From the NCBI GenBank assembly GCA_947568835.1, contig OX387602.1:9847021-9911020 (forward strand): a stretch of DNA of 64,000 nucleotides, written 5' to 3'. The number at the start of each line of letters is the position of its first letter. Within the stretch, counting starts at the first letter, position 1. Positions 1-15,000 of the stretch are shown here, one piece after another. A program made the position numbers and the translations under genes. This stretch comes from Protonemura montana. Taxonomy: Eukaryota > Arthropoda > Insecta > Plecoptera > Nemouridae. The notes under the pieces are model-generated. The model saw only the letters and a list, made by a program, of their open reading frames with translations. It did no database searches and was not told the DNA's origin.

Positions 1-3000
1 TCGCGACGCAGCTCCAGGCGTCGCCAACAACGGCGACGCAGCCCGCTAAACGCCCACATGGGCTCCAACGTGAGTCGGCACTCCGAGAAGGGATTATCCG
101 GCCGACGGACTCAATCCAGTGGAAATCTTTGCAACGGCAATAAGCAGTTGGCCCGAGATGTGGGGCGCATTCTCACGTCGTGTAGCAATGTCGGTCCAAA
201 AGATCGTAATAAATTCTGTGGCTCGCTGCCAAATCACTTAGACGGGGAGTATGGTGACAATGAACTTGAGGAAGAATGCTGCAACAACAACAATGGCGAC
301 GCTTATGTAACGCCGAGGATGAATGGCGACTTACCGGCGGCGGCGGCGGCGGCGGCGACGGCTGCGGCGACGCTGAAGAACCAGAAGAACGGGGTGGAGT
401 TGCGACTGGTGCCGCACCACGACACGGCGCTGCAGGACCAAGGATACGGGTCCGAGCGCTCGCCCGAGGACGAGCATCTACCGCCGCTTCCCGATCCTGA
501 GTCTTTTTGGGCGCTGGAACATGATTACCCTTTCGTCACTGCGGGTGAGTAAACGGCAAACGCTAGAAATTTGGTCGGCGAGTGTAGGAGTTTTTTTTTA
601 CAGTTATTTGGGTTTGTATTTGGGCTTGGATTGTAGCGCCTTGTACGTTCCTTGTAGCGCAGTCCTTACTGCCTCTGGATATCTCTGGAGTTCTAGCCAA
701 ATGGATTTTTATTCTTTCGAATAAGCTGGAGTGACTGAGTAACCGACTTTTCTAAATCGCTTCGCGAAGGATTCTTTTATTTTCACAACGGGACTGGTTC
801 ACTTTCCGTCTTTGATCAACAATATAACTCCGGAAAAGCTGTCTCCGTCGGGCGGTATCGAATGTCGGCACCGAGCATGCACTTCGTGTTTGCTGAAAAT
901 GCTGTGACATGAATCAATATCGCAGCGTGCGTGCCCGTCTAATATACCGCTCTCTTCCCCCGTCCCGCGAACGATCGATCGACTCCCTGGGATCACTTAT
1001 GCTCTAAGTAGGTTACGTATTTTCCTTTTTTTGCAAAGTGCTTATTTATTCTCGTGCAGTGTGCAACAGCGCACGGAATATGTTTCATGCAAATTCCCGT
1101 CCCCCGGGCGTCGCGGCTGCACCGTGGGTCTCCGCGCCGTGGCGGGATTACATTCGGCCGGTCGCTCGCCAGACCAGTCATTTGAATCCCACCCTGGAAT
1201 GGCACATTTTCAGTTCTGCACTTGTAATGTTTATCGTTGAATAGTAAAACAACCCAGAAAGGGCTTTTTGCTGCGTTTTACCTAATCTCTGCGCCTTCCT
1301 ACGGACCTGCCCAGTAGTAAATATTTTTTGCATGTATCACGTAGATTAAGTATTGCTCGCAGAGGCACAAGGACCCTTAAAAATTGCTACTCTAACACCA
1401 TTTTATTCCCAAGAAAACATAACTCTTAATCTCCATAAATATCGCGACAAAATTCGCGGCCATGTTGGAGTTATTATTCTTAACTTATTTAACACGAGCC
1501 CCCCTCTAGCCATGACCTTTGTTAGGCCCGCGATCTCGATGGAACGAAACCACACGGGGCAGCTATTATGTACTTCACAACTCGGTAACTCGGTGCATTT
1601 AGCGCTGTGCAAAATATCCGCACAGCACTGAACGATGCGAACTTTTACACTTTATCAGCGTAAACCGAGGTTAAAGCTGGGACACGGTGTTTGTTAAGCT
1701 CCATAACGAGGTGTGATCTATTGACCTATCTCTCACAACAAGAGGAGATCGCGGTTGTCCCCAATGGCGCACAAATCCTGGCACTCTTGCTACCCGGCCC
1801 GTCCAGTATCCTTGACTTCAAGAGATAGACGCCATCTCCAGTGGCCGCCTCACAACAACCCATTTTGCACTAGTACTCCATTTGAATTATTAACATAGGC
1901 GTTGTAATCAGGAGCGGTCATAGTCAGTAACTCGCTAACCAGTCTATCTAAAATCTGACGTGTTTCAAGTTACAACCATCAAGGCATAATGCAACGCGGT
2001 TCCAGTGTGACTATAAAATAACCTCAAAACGAGAAATATATTTTAATCGCATCGCGGACGGTCATAATAAAATTGAGCCATAACGTTTAAAACTGCGAGC
2101 TACAAAGTTGTTAAAAAAGTTTCGGGCACGAGATGACGCGGTGAATAGTTTTCTTCCAAGTCGCCGGAAAGCCGAGAAAATGCAGGCAATGAAAGTATTT
2201 TATATCTTCTGTCTCGACTCTCGGGCAGAATTGTGTTTCGGATTGTTAAACCTTTCTTTTAGCGTCGAAAGGAAAAAGGAAAAAGTCTGGCGTGCAGTAT
2301 TAGACATTGCGCATATTCTACATTTGAAGCGACCCTCGGTCGACGTTTGGTATGCAAGAGAGGCGCCATTTTGTACGTACATGCTCGGCATGGTGCTACT
2401 TAGATGGAAAAAAATATAAGAAAGTGAAATATTGGAGTTTCATCGTTTATCCTTGCGCGTTTTCCCGGACAAAACGAACTTTCGAACCGGAACATCCTCT
2501 TTGGCCTGGTGGAAAATCTCTGGGTTTACATGCTATCAGTCGGTATAGATTAAACGCCCTCCCGTGCCTTGTAGAAAATATGATGAATCTCTGTGTTATT
2601 CATCATTCGCTTGTGTTATATCACAAGAGCAAATGTCACATTCATGACATTTGAATTGTAATGGGGGTTCCACATTTTTCATTTCTCACAGCTCACAAAA
2701 GTCAAAATCAAATTTTATATATTACCCCTCTGAGCTAACGAGGCAGACTGATTTGGTTTTTCATTTTATTTTGTGACGGTTCAATTTTCACAAGATTGTT
2801 TAGATAGGTTGAAACTAAGAATACTCACATCTTGCTCACATATTCTCTGCGAATCATAACGTGGGAGTCGTGAGAGCGAGCAATATTCATAGTTATTTAT
2901 CCGACGAGTGTTAATTTTGCATTTCAAATAACAGAAATATAAAACTCTGCTCATATTTTTGCAAGGAGCTCTTTTCTCATCATCTTGAATTACACTTTGT

Positions 3001-6000
3001 AATCTCTCTATACTCTTGCGGGCACATGCGGTGTTCATATCTCGCAGTGTAATTTAATAGTCGCCCAGTCGGCCTGGGTCGAAATGGAGCTGGGTGCGAA
3101 ACTGCCCATTCAGCCTCTCGCTTCCCTTGATATTCAAATAAGAGACGGCGGTGTCGTAAATTGACGACTATACTTTTCAGACTGTGCAGTTTGCTATGAC
3201 CTCCACCTCCACATAACTGCCACTGTTTTCATCTCGCGAGCTTCGCAAAATCAGCTGCAGATTCTACTGTTCGCCGACATTATTCCTGCAACTTTACGTT
3301 GCCTAAAACATTCGAGCCAAAGGAAACTTAAAGAAGAACACATATCTCCTAAAGCCGCGTCGTTTTTTACCATTTAACAGCCTGCTATCATAACCAGGTT
3401 GACGTTATCACAGTTCCTGTGCTTCTCTGCCGTATCACCCTTGCCACTTTAATAATATGTATACGCTTTCATGCATTCACACATAGCTGTAAACATGTAT
3501 ACCACGAATCGCATGATACTATTGTTACATCCATATGGTGATTTTTCGTGGACGATTTGGTTTATTTATAAAGTGGAAATGCACTCCGCCATAAACGGCA
3601 TGGAAAGTCGTTGCACCTAACGCGTGAAAAATTCAAACTGGCGCAGACGTGTGTGCAAGTTATTTGACCGGGTGCATGCTCTTCGTGATCAAGTCGAAAC
3701 TTATTTCCTGAATTGCACATACTGAAACGACACGGTTGCGTGCACACATGCACTCGTGCACTTTCATGTGTATTTCTGATTGACGAGTACATGGTATCCA
3801 CTTTACCACAAAGCACCATTTGCCATGTAACAGACAATGGGGATACACACACATCACTGCTGAAATGAGATCAACCGAACAACATCAAGATCCGGGCTCC
3901 AGCGGATCTTACTGGTACACTGGGACATTTTGTTCATCTCATGATAAATAAACTTGTTCTCTTGGCAAGGACTAGAAAAATAGGATGTGCTCCGACTCAA
4001 TTCCGCGAACGAAATTAAGGGTCGATGCCAGCCGAGGCTTCAGTCGAATGAATTAGGGGCTAATTTAATCCCGCGGATTGCTCTAGCCCGGCTCCGGCAT
4101 AGACTTTTCGAAATGTTCGTGCGCGTGAACGCGCGCTCTATTGAACCCTATGGAAACCAAGCAGAGTTCAATTCAAACTAGAAAACGGAACCGGCAACCC
4201 CCATTTCGTTTGACAATACGCGAGAAAACCTCTAAAGGTTTCAACCGCATTTTACAGTGGCCCTCTCATTCAAAATGTACATAACCCTTTTCGAGCTGAT
4301 TAAAGTTATTCGATTCCACATGGGAACGTCAATGATTACCAATATATGTAGAGGTACACAATACCTACACACTTGCACACATGTTTTACTTGATTGCCCA
4401 CGCGCATCGAATGATTTGTTTCAATTTGTATTAATGCATGCTGTGGTTCTCTTGACGATTCCTCGTGAGGGCGGCATCCAATAACATATACACGATATGC
4501 TCAACATCTCGTACGGCCACCTGGGGTAACCTATTAGAGATCTAGTATTTCTATATCCATCGCATTTCTATGCAGATTTCGCGTCATGCCTTTCTGCAGT
4601 TAGCTGCACGCTCCATGCAAGTCGCCATATAACACACATTCGTATATGTAAATGAATCGCCACAAATAAACGAACTTAATTCGTCTTTCTAAACAAGATT
4701 CATATCAAATTTGTTCTAGATCTTACGCCGTTTACACGCTCTCTTTGCTCTTCTTGCCGTATGACGTAGTGTAAGGGTATTTAATATTCATCTCTCTGAG
4801 ATTTGTTTGCGCTTCATTACTGTGGACTAATTAATATTTGCCAAGTCTAATGAAATATCGTGTTCGGTTTGGATATGACTTAATAGTTGATATGTATAGC
4901 CACTGCGGCTTCTAAATCTAATTTGCAAGCTTGTAAATGTGTTGAAAATTGATGCAAGGTACAAAATGGCTTGATTTTCACCACTTTTCTCTCGATGAAA
5001 ATTACACTGCGATTTTTATCTAATTAGTGCCTCTCGTTGCACCGACGTTCTTCCACTCGGCAATTATTCAGCATTCTAATTATGCTTCACAAATTCCCAA
5101 CGAATTCACATTCATAACCCAGATTGGCGCGGAGACTTGCAGGTTCAAACCCGGTTTACAACCAAATGAAACCGCTTTTATTCTCCACGATTTGTAAACC
5201 CCTCGCTGATTGTCTGCGTTTTGTCGTTGAGCGAATGCAATGTAAACTACGTCTGGGACCGAGTCCGGGATGAGCTAAGAGTTGCAATCACCGCATTTTG
5301 GTTTGCGTAGCCGGCCACTATTTGAGCTTGAACTTGCCGCAGGGCTGCTTCGTTTGTTTATTCAATGATTGCGCAAAGTGAGACACAAACGTATACAAAC
5401 AACTAAACGACCGACAAACAACTCAAACAAACAGAAAAGAGGCCGGAATTGGTTCATTCGCTCGCACTTCAATTGCAACAATATGTTTGCCCAAGATAAA
5501 TCGCAGCCTCTCTCTTTGAAGACACAATTAATTACGGTCTAGCCCGTGAGAGAAGATACCAGCACAGGGATTGTAATTTCAAAGATTGTAATAATAGGTA
5601 GACCTTTTTTAAATAGCTCGAAAAACAACACACATTGACTTGGAAAATTGAGCAAAATAAAGATGGCGGACATGAACGACGATGAACATTTTAAGTGTTT
5701 AGAAACTCGAAAGTTGGCCTCACGTCACCCCACAATGACCGGTGGCGCCTCTGGCGGAAAAATATGTTCTCGGGCATGCAGATTATGCAGCTCTGCAATT
5801 AAAAATGAATACACTAAGCGGAGAATAACTGTTTTTTTACTCTTGTGATTCCACCACGGATTTTGCCTTTGCGTTAGTTGAAACTTGCCATCTCGTGAAA
5901 TGTCGTGAAAACTTTGCTCTCTTCATGCATTTCAACATTTCTCAAAAGAAACCGTAGGATGTATGTTATACATAATTGAAGAATGAAGAGATATAATACA

Positions 6001-9000
6001 TTTCACTTTATTACCAACTCTTTGTGCGAGTTCTACGCCTGGTACCATCTCATACGGTCGATTTGTCTTCAAATCAAATTTTAATGATCGCGTGCAGCCC
6101 CATTTTGAATTTCCTCCCTTGCTCGAGTCAAAGGGCAAGCATTCCCCTTTTCTAAACTTCCATAACCTAAATTTAAAAAAGCCACACATAAAACACAGTT
6201 CCCAGATGACACTACCCTTATAATTTCTTTACCTTTACATGATGCTCGTTTCTTATGACGCACGCACCATAATTTAAAACCTGGCATTCTAACACTGCCC
6301 ACCATTCGCCAATCTTCCTGTCAACATTTTCCGCTTTTCCGCTCGTCTAGTCTTTCCCGTTTACATCCCCCGTGGTTTTGCCGCCACGGCTACCCATTAA
6401 TCTAGCATCAAAACCTCCCACGCACAGACCTGAACACACCTTTTTTGTTTTCTACGCGATGCATATTTGCATCTCTTTGTATCCAATCAATAATATATTC
6501 AAAATAGTGATTTCCTTCTCTCATCGTCGCGAGTTGAAAGAAAGCCGAAAGAAAATGAGAAAAGAGCTGTTATAGCCCAAGATGGAGACGCCGTCGTGCG
6601 CTCCCAAGGGGTATTATTGAATGCCTTGTTCTACCGTGCGAACCGTTCGGATCCCCTTTTCGGATTTCATCAAACTAAGGAAATACTCGCAGAAAACGTC
6701 GTGGGCTTTACTTGTTCTTGTAATTGTGAAGAACTATACACGGAAAACGTTTAACAAAGTTATTATTATATTTTTTTAGATTTTATTCTGGAAAGCCTTG
6801 CACGATTTTCTTTCTGTGAAGGAAGTGCGATAGGCCTTGTTAGAACGTGAGCTGGAAGATGACATTGACTTGAATATTGGCTGTGCTGTTATCGCAAATT
6901 CCCGTGTAATATCAGAATAACATAGCAAAATGATTTACCGGTAGACTAGTGGTTTGAGTTTGCAGCCAGAGGGCTCTTACCAAGCGTTAAATTAGGGTTG
7001 TGCCAGAGAACATTTTGAATTTTCTTTTCGTTATAATAAATCCACCGAAAAATATTCTTTTAGTTTGTTAGTTTTAGCTCTAGAGTAGGTTTAACCACAC
7101 ATTATGCAAAGTTAAGAGAATTAAACCCCAAGAAACGGAAATTGTTAATTAACCTTCATGCGAGCTCAGTTTTCAATTCTTTGGGGTTTTGCAACTAAGT
7201 TCGACATAAATCACACTTCCATGGGCCACCGCTCTTCTCTAATGATTCGCTAATAAATAGCCGTAAAATGTCACTGGAACTGTAGATAAACCTAAAGCCG
7301 CCAGCATTTTATTATTTTCCTAACCGAACGGAAGCGAAATTAATGGCTCTTTTTTTTAACGGCGTTCGTCTGGAAAATGGCAAGATGACCAACGGAATGT
7401 CGGGGAGAAGGAAAGCCCAGAGATAGCTTTTCTTTCATCAGCGCCATGCACGTCGCGTCGTCTTGTAATGTTTCTTGATACGTGCCAGCGAGGACGTCCC
7501 TCGTATAAATCTAGTCGAGTACAATAGGCGAGATAAAGTGCTCGAGCTAAAATTCTTCAATGCCAAGCGTAATAATAATCTTAGAGTCCCATAGGTTTTC
7601 TGGAAACTTTTCTTCAATTGACACAGGTTCAAGACGTGTGCACCATAAATAACGTCTTTCCATTTGACATTGGAACAAGTGCATTCAGCGCCTTGACAGC
7701 TGATGTTGGCGATTGCTCGCCACTCCGGAGACGTACATTTGAATAGCAAGTTAATTTCATCGAAGATAAATTATGCACGACGAGTGCACAGCTTTTAATA
7801 TGTCGATGAAGACGTCACGGCTTGAACAATGTGATGAAATACTGTATTCATCAGGCTTCTTCTTTAACAGTTCGTCGTCGCAGACCAATTATATCTAAGA
7901 AATAATTATGGATGACGGAAAAGCTTTCATACAGTTTTCACGGTGCACAGCTCGACGCGTGCTAGTTAAGTTTTGTACTTTTCCTCTAATTCTAAGCGAA
8001 AGGTACTTTATGCAGCCTTTACAGATATTTCAGCCAAGGAGTTTTCATTTTTCAACGCGCGGAAAGTTTTCTAATAAATCTTTTACTCCACAATAGTATC
8101 CTAGCTTTAGCTTGCTCTTTCGGCCTGAATATATAAGAATAATAAAAACGAAGAAACTCCACTTTGTGTACAAAAAAACTTTTTCACTATATTTGCCTGC
8201 ATATCTGTTTTAAGTCAATGCTAGCTTAATTACTATTCGCTCGGGTATTTCAATTTTATAACACCGCTTATAATTAAGCATTCCTATTTAACAAAGTCTG
8301 TAGCGAATATCTATAAAAGTATATCTTCACAACTGTTAAAAAGTCTAGGGGGAGGGGGAAAGAACCAAATCGTAACCCAATTTCCTAATGACCATTGTGC
8401 TTAAAACGTATTGATTGAAAAGTGGGGGCTTTAAAGACGCAGAGTTTTGACAACGGGTCCTGTGGCTCTGGTCTAATGGCGTGGGTGAATGAGTGGATGG
8501 TGATGAGGATGATGATGAACCTAACTTAGCCTAGAAGGGAGGAGGAGAAACCTGGTCTACTCCTTCCAAGGAGCACTGAGGGGTCACCGCCTTAACGTCC
8601 CTCCCAAAGGACGGTACAACGCGAACAACAGGATTCCTCCCCAAATCCATACTGTCGCGCGGTTCATAAGCAAGGCGAATGTAGTTGCCACACGAACACC
8701 CATCCCACCAGCCTCTCTCTCGAACAGAACTGGTCATATATATGGTGGTCACCCAACCAATACCTGACATCGCATAGTGTTGCTTAACTTCGGTGATCTC
8801 CCGAAAACCGGTGTTTCCAACACGCCAAACCGTTCCGTCAAATTTTCTTTGTTAGCTTATGGTTGTGGTTGTAGCACTGCACTGACTTGACATCTACTAC
8901 AAGTCAAAGTACTCGCAGTACTAAAAGAAAAATGAAGACTGCGAAATAGAACTTACAGAAGATAAAACTTTAAGCAAAGCTTCTCTCTAGTATTCTTTCT

Positions 9001-12000
9001 TTACATTTTCATGAAACAAACCACATTTATTCACGATAAACGTGGGCAATAACTTCGCGTATATTTATTGAGTTTCTTCGAGCGAAGTTCAGTTTCACTT
9101 GGGAACATTTCATTAGTTCAATCGATACCACAGCTTTTGTACAACAGGGTTATCAACTTTCGTAGGGAGCAGATTTAAAGCATGGCCTGCGCTTACCACT
9201 GCTTTAAACTCATTTTATCGTCCTCCGCTTTTACGGCTCAGGAGCTTGGTTATAATTGATATTCAATTGAAATTTGCATACTCTTTTCAGCAAAATAACG
9301 AACAGTGTGGCGTGTTGGAAACACCGGTTCTCGTGAGATCACCAAAGTTAAGCAACGCTACGCTGGGTCAGGTATTGGATGGGAGACCATCCTACACATC
9401 GCTAGTTCTGTTCGGGAGAAAGTTTGGAGGGATGGAAGTTAGTACAGCAACTTCATTCGCCTTGCTTAACAACCTCTCGACAGCATGGATTTGTGGAGGA
9501 ATTCTGTTGTCCGCGTTGAACCGTCCTTCGAAAGGGACGTTACTTCGGTGGTCCCCTTCGAACTCTAACACAAGAGTAGACTAAGTGCCAGCACCGGATT
9601 CCTCCTGCTCCTTTCTAGCCATCCACGCCATCAGCCACTCATTCACCGACGCCATTAGACCAGTGCCGCAGGGCCCGTTGTCAAAACAGTCCATCGAGTA
9701 ATCAATGAATCAACCAACAAAGAAAATGTCCCATGACTCAATAAATGATGCATTAGACAAATCGATTCACACTCGCAATACTGGCTTGACGTATACTGCA
9801 AGGACTGTGGCCCCTATGTCAGTTCTATTTGTCATCCTACATATTTAGATCGTGACCTTTTTCAAATCACCAGCAAATAGTTTATCCCAAACCTTGGAGT
9901 TCTCCGATTTTTACACGTAACCCATTTACAAAAGTATTTGTGCCACGGTCGGTTGACACATGGATACCGATTATTGTTAGCAACCTTGGCCCAACTTCGT
10001 CCACATCAAGTCCAAGAACAGGAAGTAGCAGGATCAGATAGGAAATAAACGAGCACGGATGATGACCTGAACAGAACGATTCGATTTGGGCACATTCCAA
10101 AAAAAGAATTCGTACATATTTGGTCGGCAACTCTCATGTAGGCGGTGCCAAAAATGTACGCTAGTTTCTTACAAGCTCTTTGCAGTGCGTTTTAAGTCAA
10201 AACTCTTAGCGCAGGCACATTTTATTCGATTCTGCACTCTTTAAATTGTAGCTTGTTTAATTTTTATTTGTTTTCAAAAATCCAAAAATTTTGGAGGTGC
10301 CGGGCATTGATCCCGGTACCTCTCACATGCTAAGCGAGCGCTCTACCATCTGAGCTACACCCCCAATGAATACGACACACGAAACACCTAATGTTTTGAT
10401 TTGGATTGACCTACTTTTGGTCAGCTAGGCGTGGTTATATACACTTTCCATTGATCAGTTAGGCGACGCATTGCATAGGTGATTGTAGCCATGTGCTCTG
10501 CGTGGTGCCGAATATCCGCTCATTCACCACACGCGTCTACCGAGCGACGCACGGCATTGGGGCTCCAGTTTACCAAATCTGAAACGTCGTTTTCATCACA
10601 AGTCCTTGACAGAACGCAATTGATTCGAAAAAATATAATTTTGTTGTCATTGTCTGTCATTACAATATCATTAACAGTGCCTGTCATTTATTTTCTAATC
10701 TAATGGCATTAATTTTGAAGCTATCTTGACATTCTCGTAAGGATGTGTCACTCAACTCAAATTTTATGACAACCCGAAATACGTCGCAGAGACAGAACAA
10801 AGATTGCTCATATATATATTTTTTTTATCGAATTGTAGTTCTTTATTTAGGTCGCGCTTGACTGAAGGTATGGCAACTGACAAGTTCTTGGGCGTGTTTT
10901 AATTTTCAACAAAGTTGACATGGACATTTCAATTACACGTGTCGAGAGACGAGCCTAGTTTTTGTCATCCCCGAGTAGGTCTGCTCAGTCTCAGGCTAAA
11001 ATTAAATAAGTCTAAATAGGGCAGAGGCGGAGGCGACATTGTCCAGGCTCAATATTGATTGCATAATACGGCAACAATTTTGTAAGTGCCCGGTGGTTTT
11101 CCTCGTACCGTGTGGACTACGTACACATAGCTCTTAGGGTAATTAACCAGAATTATCAGTTGTGCATTGGGTTTGAAAGGTAAAAGAAGTTCCTGGGGGC
11201 AGATTTTGATTTAGCTTTTTTTGGGCGATTTAGGGCCATTTTAGCATTAGCGCCGAATGGAGGAAAATGGGAGTATCTGTTGGAAGTTATGGCTATAGTC
11301 GTCGTGAGAGGATTAAGGATTTGAATTTTCTTTCTTGTCCGTGGATTGGAAGTTTTCACGCCTTCCATGTATTTAGGAAATAATAGTTTTCCATGTAAAA
11401 TATTTTGGAAACTATTAAATGAGTATGTGGTAAACATTGCGAGTCAAATAATCGTTACGCTTTGAGAAAGTACCTTTTTGTGTAAACGTTTTCAAAGTAT
11501 GAATTAGGAAAATGAACCTTTGTGTCTTGCTTGTAGATTCATCTTTCGAGGTGACGCTGACCAAGGGGAACAGTGGACTGGGCCTGAGTGTGACTGGTGG
11601 TGTGGACACGGGCGAGCAATGGCCCGGACTGATCCGGATCAAGCGTCTTTTCCCGCATCAACCGGCATGGGAGTCCGGTCAACTCAACACCGGCGACGTC
11701 CTGTTGGCAGCCAATGGGGTTTCGCTCACCGGGCTAACAAACTATGTACGTCACTTATCACTGCCCTGGCTCACAGCCTATTCTCGATAGTGTGTTTCCA
11801 GTTAGATCATTCGCAAGTCAACCGGTCGCTAACTTTTTTGGATGAGTTCTCCCAACAATGTTTGTTCTGGTAAAATTACATTTAAATGAATTGACTTGAT
11901 TCCAACGTTAACCTATCCTGTCCAGAGTGGATCAGTCTGTATGTTGAGTAGATTTTGAAAGGGTGTCCATGACCGGTGACAAACAAATATAAGTTTGCAT

Positions 12001-15000
12001 AGAATACCAATTACAAGATAAAAATAACTTTTAAGTACTGGTACTGGAAAAACTTGTCATGGCCATGACTACAACTGGATGCTGCACATTTTATCTAAAT
12101 AACTTAGTACTTACATTCAGCCCTTCACTGAAATCTTGTCCTAACCTGCATTAATTCTCCTATTTAGCAAGCCCTAGAGGTGTTACGCACCACCCCCAGC
12201 AACGTAGTGCTGGCTGTGTGCCGGCCCCCTGGGGACGTGTTCTGCGTGGCCGCCCCCTCTGAGCCACCTCCACCCCCACGGAGGGACCCTGCCCTCAGTA
12301 TCATCTCTAGTCGCATCCTTACGCCGCTGCCTCTCATCCTGGCTGACGAGCAATACTGCGGGGTAAGCTACGAGCTGGCACTGCAATGAGTTGATTTGTT
12401 TATTTACCGATCTCCTTGTATCAATGTGTATCGGGCTATCATGCTCTCAGATGGCAGTATTTGACATTTATGCAGCCAGTACGTCCAAGAATTTTTGCCA
12501 AATAAAGTGGTTGGTTGGCTCTTTTTTACTATTGAAAATCCTCAAATAGAGGTAATAAATTGCAGTCACAGTAATTTCTGAAGATCACCTTACTCTGTCA
12601 CTCATTTTGTTTCTTTTTTAATTTAATCTTAGTTTCCTTAGACATTTGCAGCAATGGATGGTCATTAATATCAGATCATCTAATTTAAAACTTAGTAACT
12701 AGTATGCTCAAAAATTTAGCTTGCAAGAAGTACTTGTAAAGTTTACATAGGAACTTTCTGTCTTACCAGTGCTATGTGTGAGGTAGCTGTGTCAACGTGT
12801 GTGTCTGAGCGTGTTCATTGCTTGCAGGAGTTCGACATCACGTTGACGAAGGTGAACCGCAGCCTGGGCTTTACGCTGCGCAAGGAAGACGAGAGTGTTC
12901 TCGGCCACTACGTGCGCGCCCTGGTTCGAGAACCCGCGCTCTCCGACGGAAGGATTCAGCCTGGGGACAAGATTGTTGCTGTAAGTTGGGCCTACATCGA
13001 CAGCATTCTGTGACTCCTTACGAGGAAGTTATGGAAGCGTTTGTTTGTTCTTGGAGAAGGACAAGTTGTAACTAGAGTGTGTGACTCCAAGAAAGATTTT
13101 TATTATAAATTTGGTGTGCACTTTTCTTCTTTACACTCTCAGACGAGGATAGATTCTGCAGGAAAATATGTATAGGAATTTTGATCAGCAAGGCTAATGT
13201 TGTATCGAGCTCTTTGCCCTATATTTTGTCTACTGAAAGGTTCTCAATGGTACTTATTGGATTATGGTGTTGCAAAAGTAAGATAAAGTCCAATAAATTC
13301 ACTGCAATATGTAGAAAGAACTAGCATTGGGGCTTTCATCATCTGCACTTCATTTTCATTTCTTTGCGTTTCCCAAATTTATCTACCGTTGTATCATAAA
13401 ACTCAAAATCAAGTTTTGATTTTCAAGTTTTGAAAAGTAACAATCTTTAGTTGTAAAATAAATCTTAAGTTCTCATTCAGAACCCTCCTGCAAAGCCATT
13501 GTTAGCATAATAGCAATTTTTGCAAATTCGAAAATGACCAAGTCTCGTGATTGGTGTAATGACACACTGTGCTTTCCAGGTGAACGACATGCCGATGTCT
13601 CCGATGACGCACGAGGAGGCAGTCTCGTTCCTGCGCCAGTGTGGCGAGCATGTGAAACTGCGGCTGTACCGTGATGCGGCACAAACGCCTGTGGCGGCAC
13701 TCTCTCCAGTGGACGACGGGCCAGTCAAGCCACGGCCTACGCTCCGCCAGGAGGCCATGGACATGCTGTCCGATCTCGCCGTGCGCAAACTCTCTCCCGG
13801 CAACTCCAGCGGCTCCAGTCAGGGACTGCTTCGGGTTGGCGAGGCGACATCACCAGGAACCTCGCCACGCAGAAGAAGACTCACGAAAACTCCGTCTCCC
13901 GATATACAGGCCGTCGCACTTGATAGTGAGGGTTTGCTCTTTTACACAGAATTTACATGAAATTTAAAAATGTTCAAGAAGTTCTACTCTTGCCATTATG
14001 AAAATAGCATGAAGTAATAAAAATAGCAGTTTGAGATTTTCCTTAAAAATCTTAGTTTCTTTCTAGATTTTTTTTTAATGCACTTGATATTAGATATTGC
14101 ACTTGGTATAATGGAATTAATGCACTTGATATGATAGTATTTTGTGAATTATTATGATGTAAATAGGACAGGAAAAATAAGGGGACAGCCTCCAGTACTT
14201 TGATCTGCCTGCTAATAAGTTATAATAGTCACATTAGTTAAATTGGTTTTGAAACCATATAATACACACTTTTGCCCACTTGATTGCCAGTTCCACGAAG
14301 CCTGTCCAATGACTTTGTGGTGTCCTTTGTCTAGTTGTGTGGTACGCCACGCTTTTAATAAAAACTGTCCGTGACTAACTGTGGAGAATAAGGAAATTAA
14401 ACTACTTACCAAGTTGGAGGTGGTTTATCCAGAAAGATCTTACTACCAGCTACTTCTGTCTAGCAGAGTTCCAATCTCTCTTACCTAACTCCACCTAGCT
14501 TAGTTCAACTAAATCTACTTTTCAAAGTTAAGAGCGGTTAGGAACATGGACTGAAAGTTTAATTAAAACTTAAATTAATCATTTAATTGAAACAGGAGAG
14601 TTCTACAAAAGTCAATTTTAAAATAAGAGCAATGCCATAAGGAACCTAAACGTAACGAGTAAACCTCATTGTGGTTTTTTCTTCTCAGGACTTGGCCACC
14701 GGTACATAGCAACTAGTTCCATGGGAGGTTCGGATTACTCGAGGGATGCTTCTCGAAACAGTACTTTTGTGTTGTCGCCTCGAGAGGACTGCGACGATAT
14801 CGACGGTGACGAGTCACGACCGGAAAGACCGAAGTTCCTTGATCTCTGCAGCGAGTCTGGCAATCTGTCGCCTGGTGCTCGCAAGCAACGCTATGTGTTT
14901 GCAGGCAGTGACACTCGAAGCGACGACGCTTGGACCCTCACCAGCGGCTCCGAGGATTTGACGACGATTGGAAGCCAGTGTTTTCCGCCAGATGGCAGAA

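Noticed and set aside
5100-5180. tRNA gene suggested by GGTTCAAACCC
   Set aside because: Only a B-box-like piece is present; no A-box or acceptor stem can be paired.
8531-8770. 79-codon minus-strand open frame
   Set aside because: It falls entirely inside SINE copy 1.
9305-9400. A genuine 5S rRNA gene
   Set aside because: Only the 5' and internal-promoter part is 5S-like; the 3' half is replaced by the SINE body.
9246-9584. 112-codon plus-strand open frame
   Set aside because: It lies across the 5S-derived SINE, whose 5S head and shared body explain the sequence; no protein similarity.
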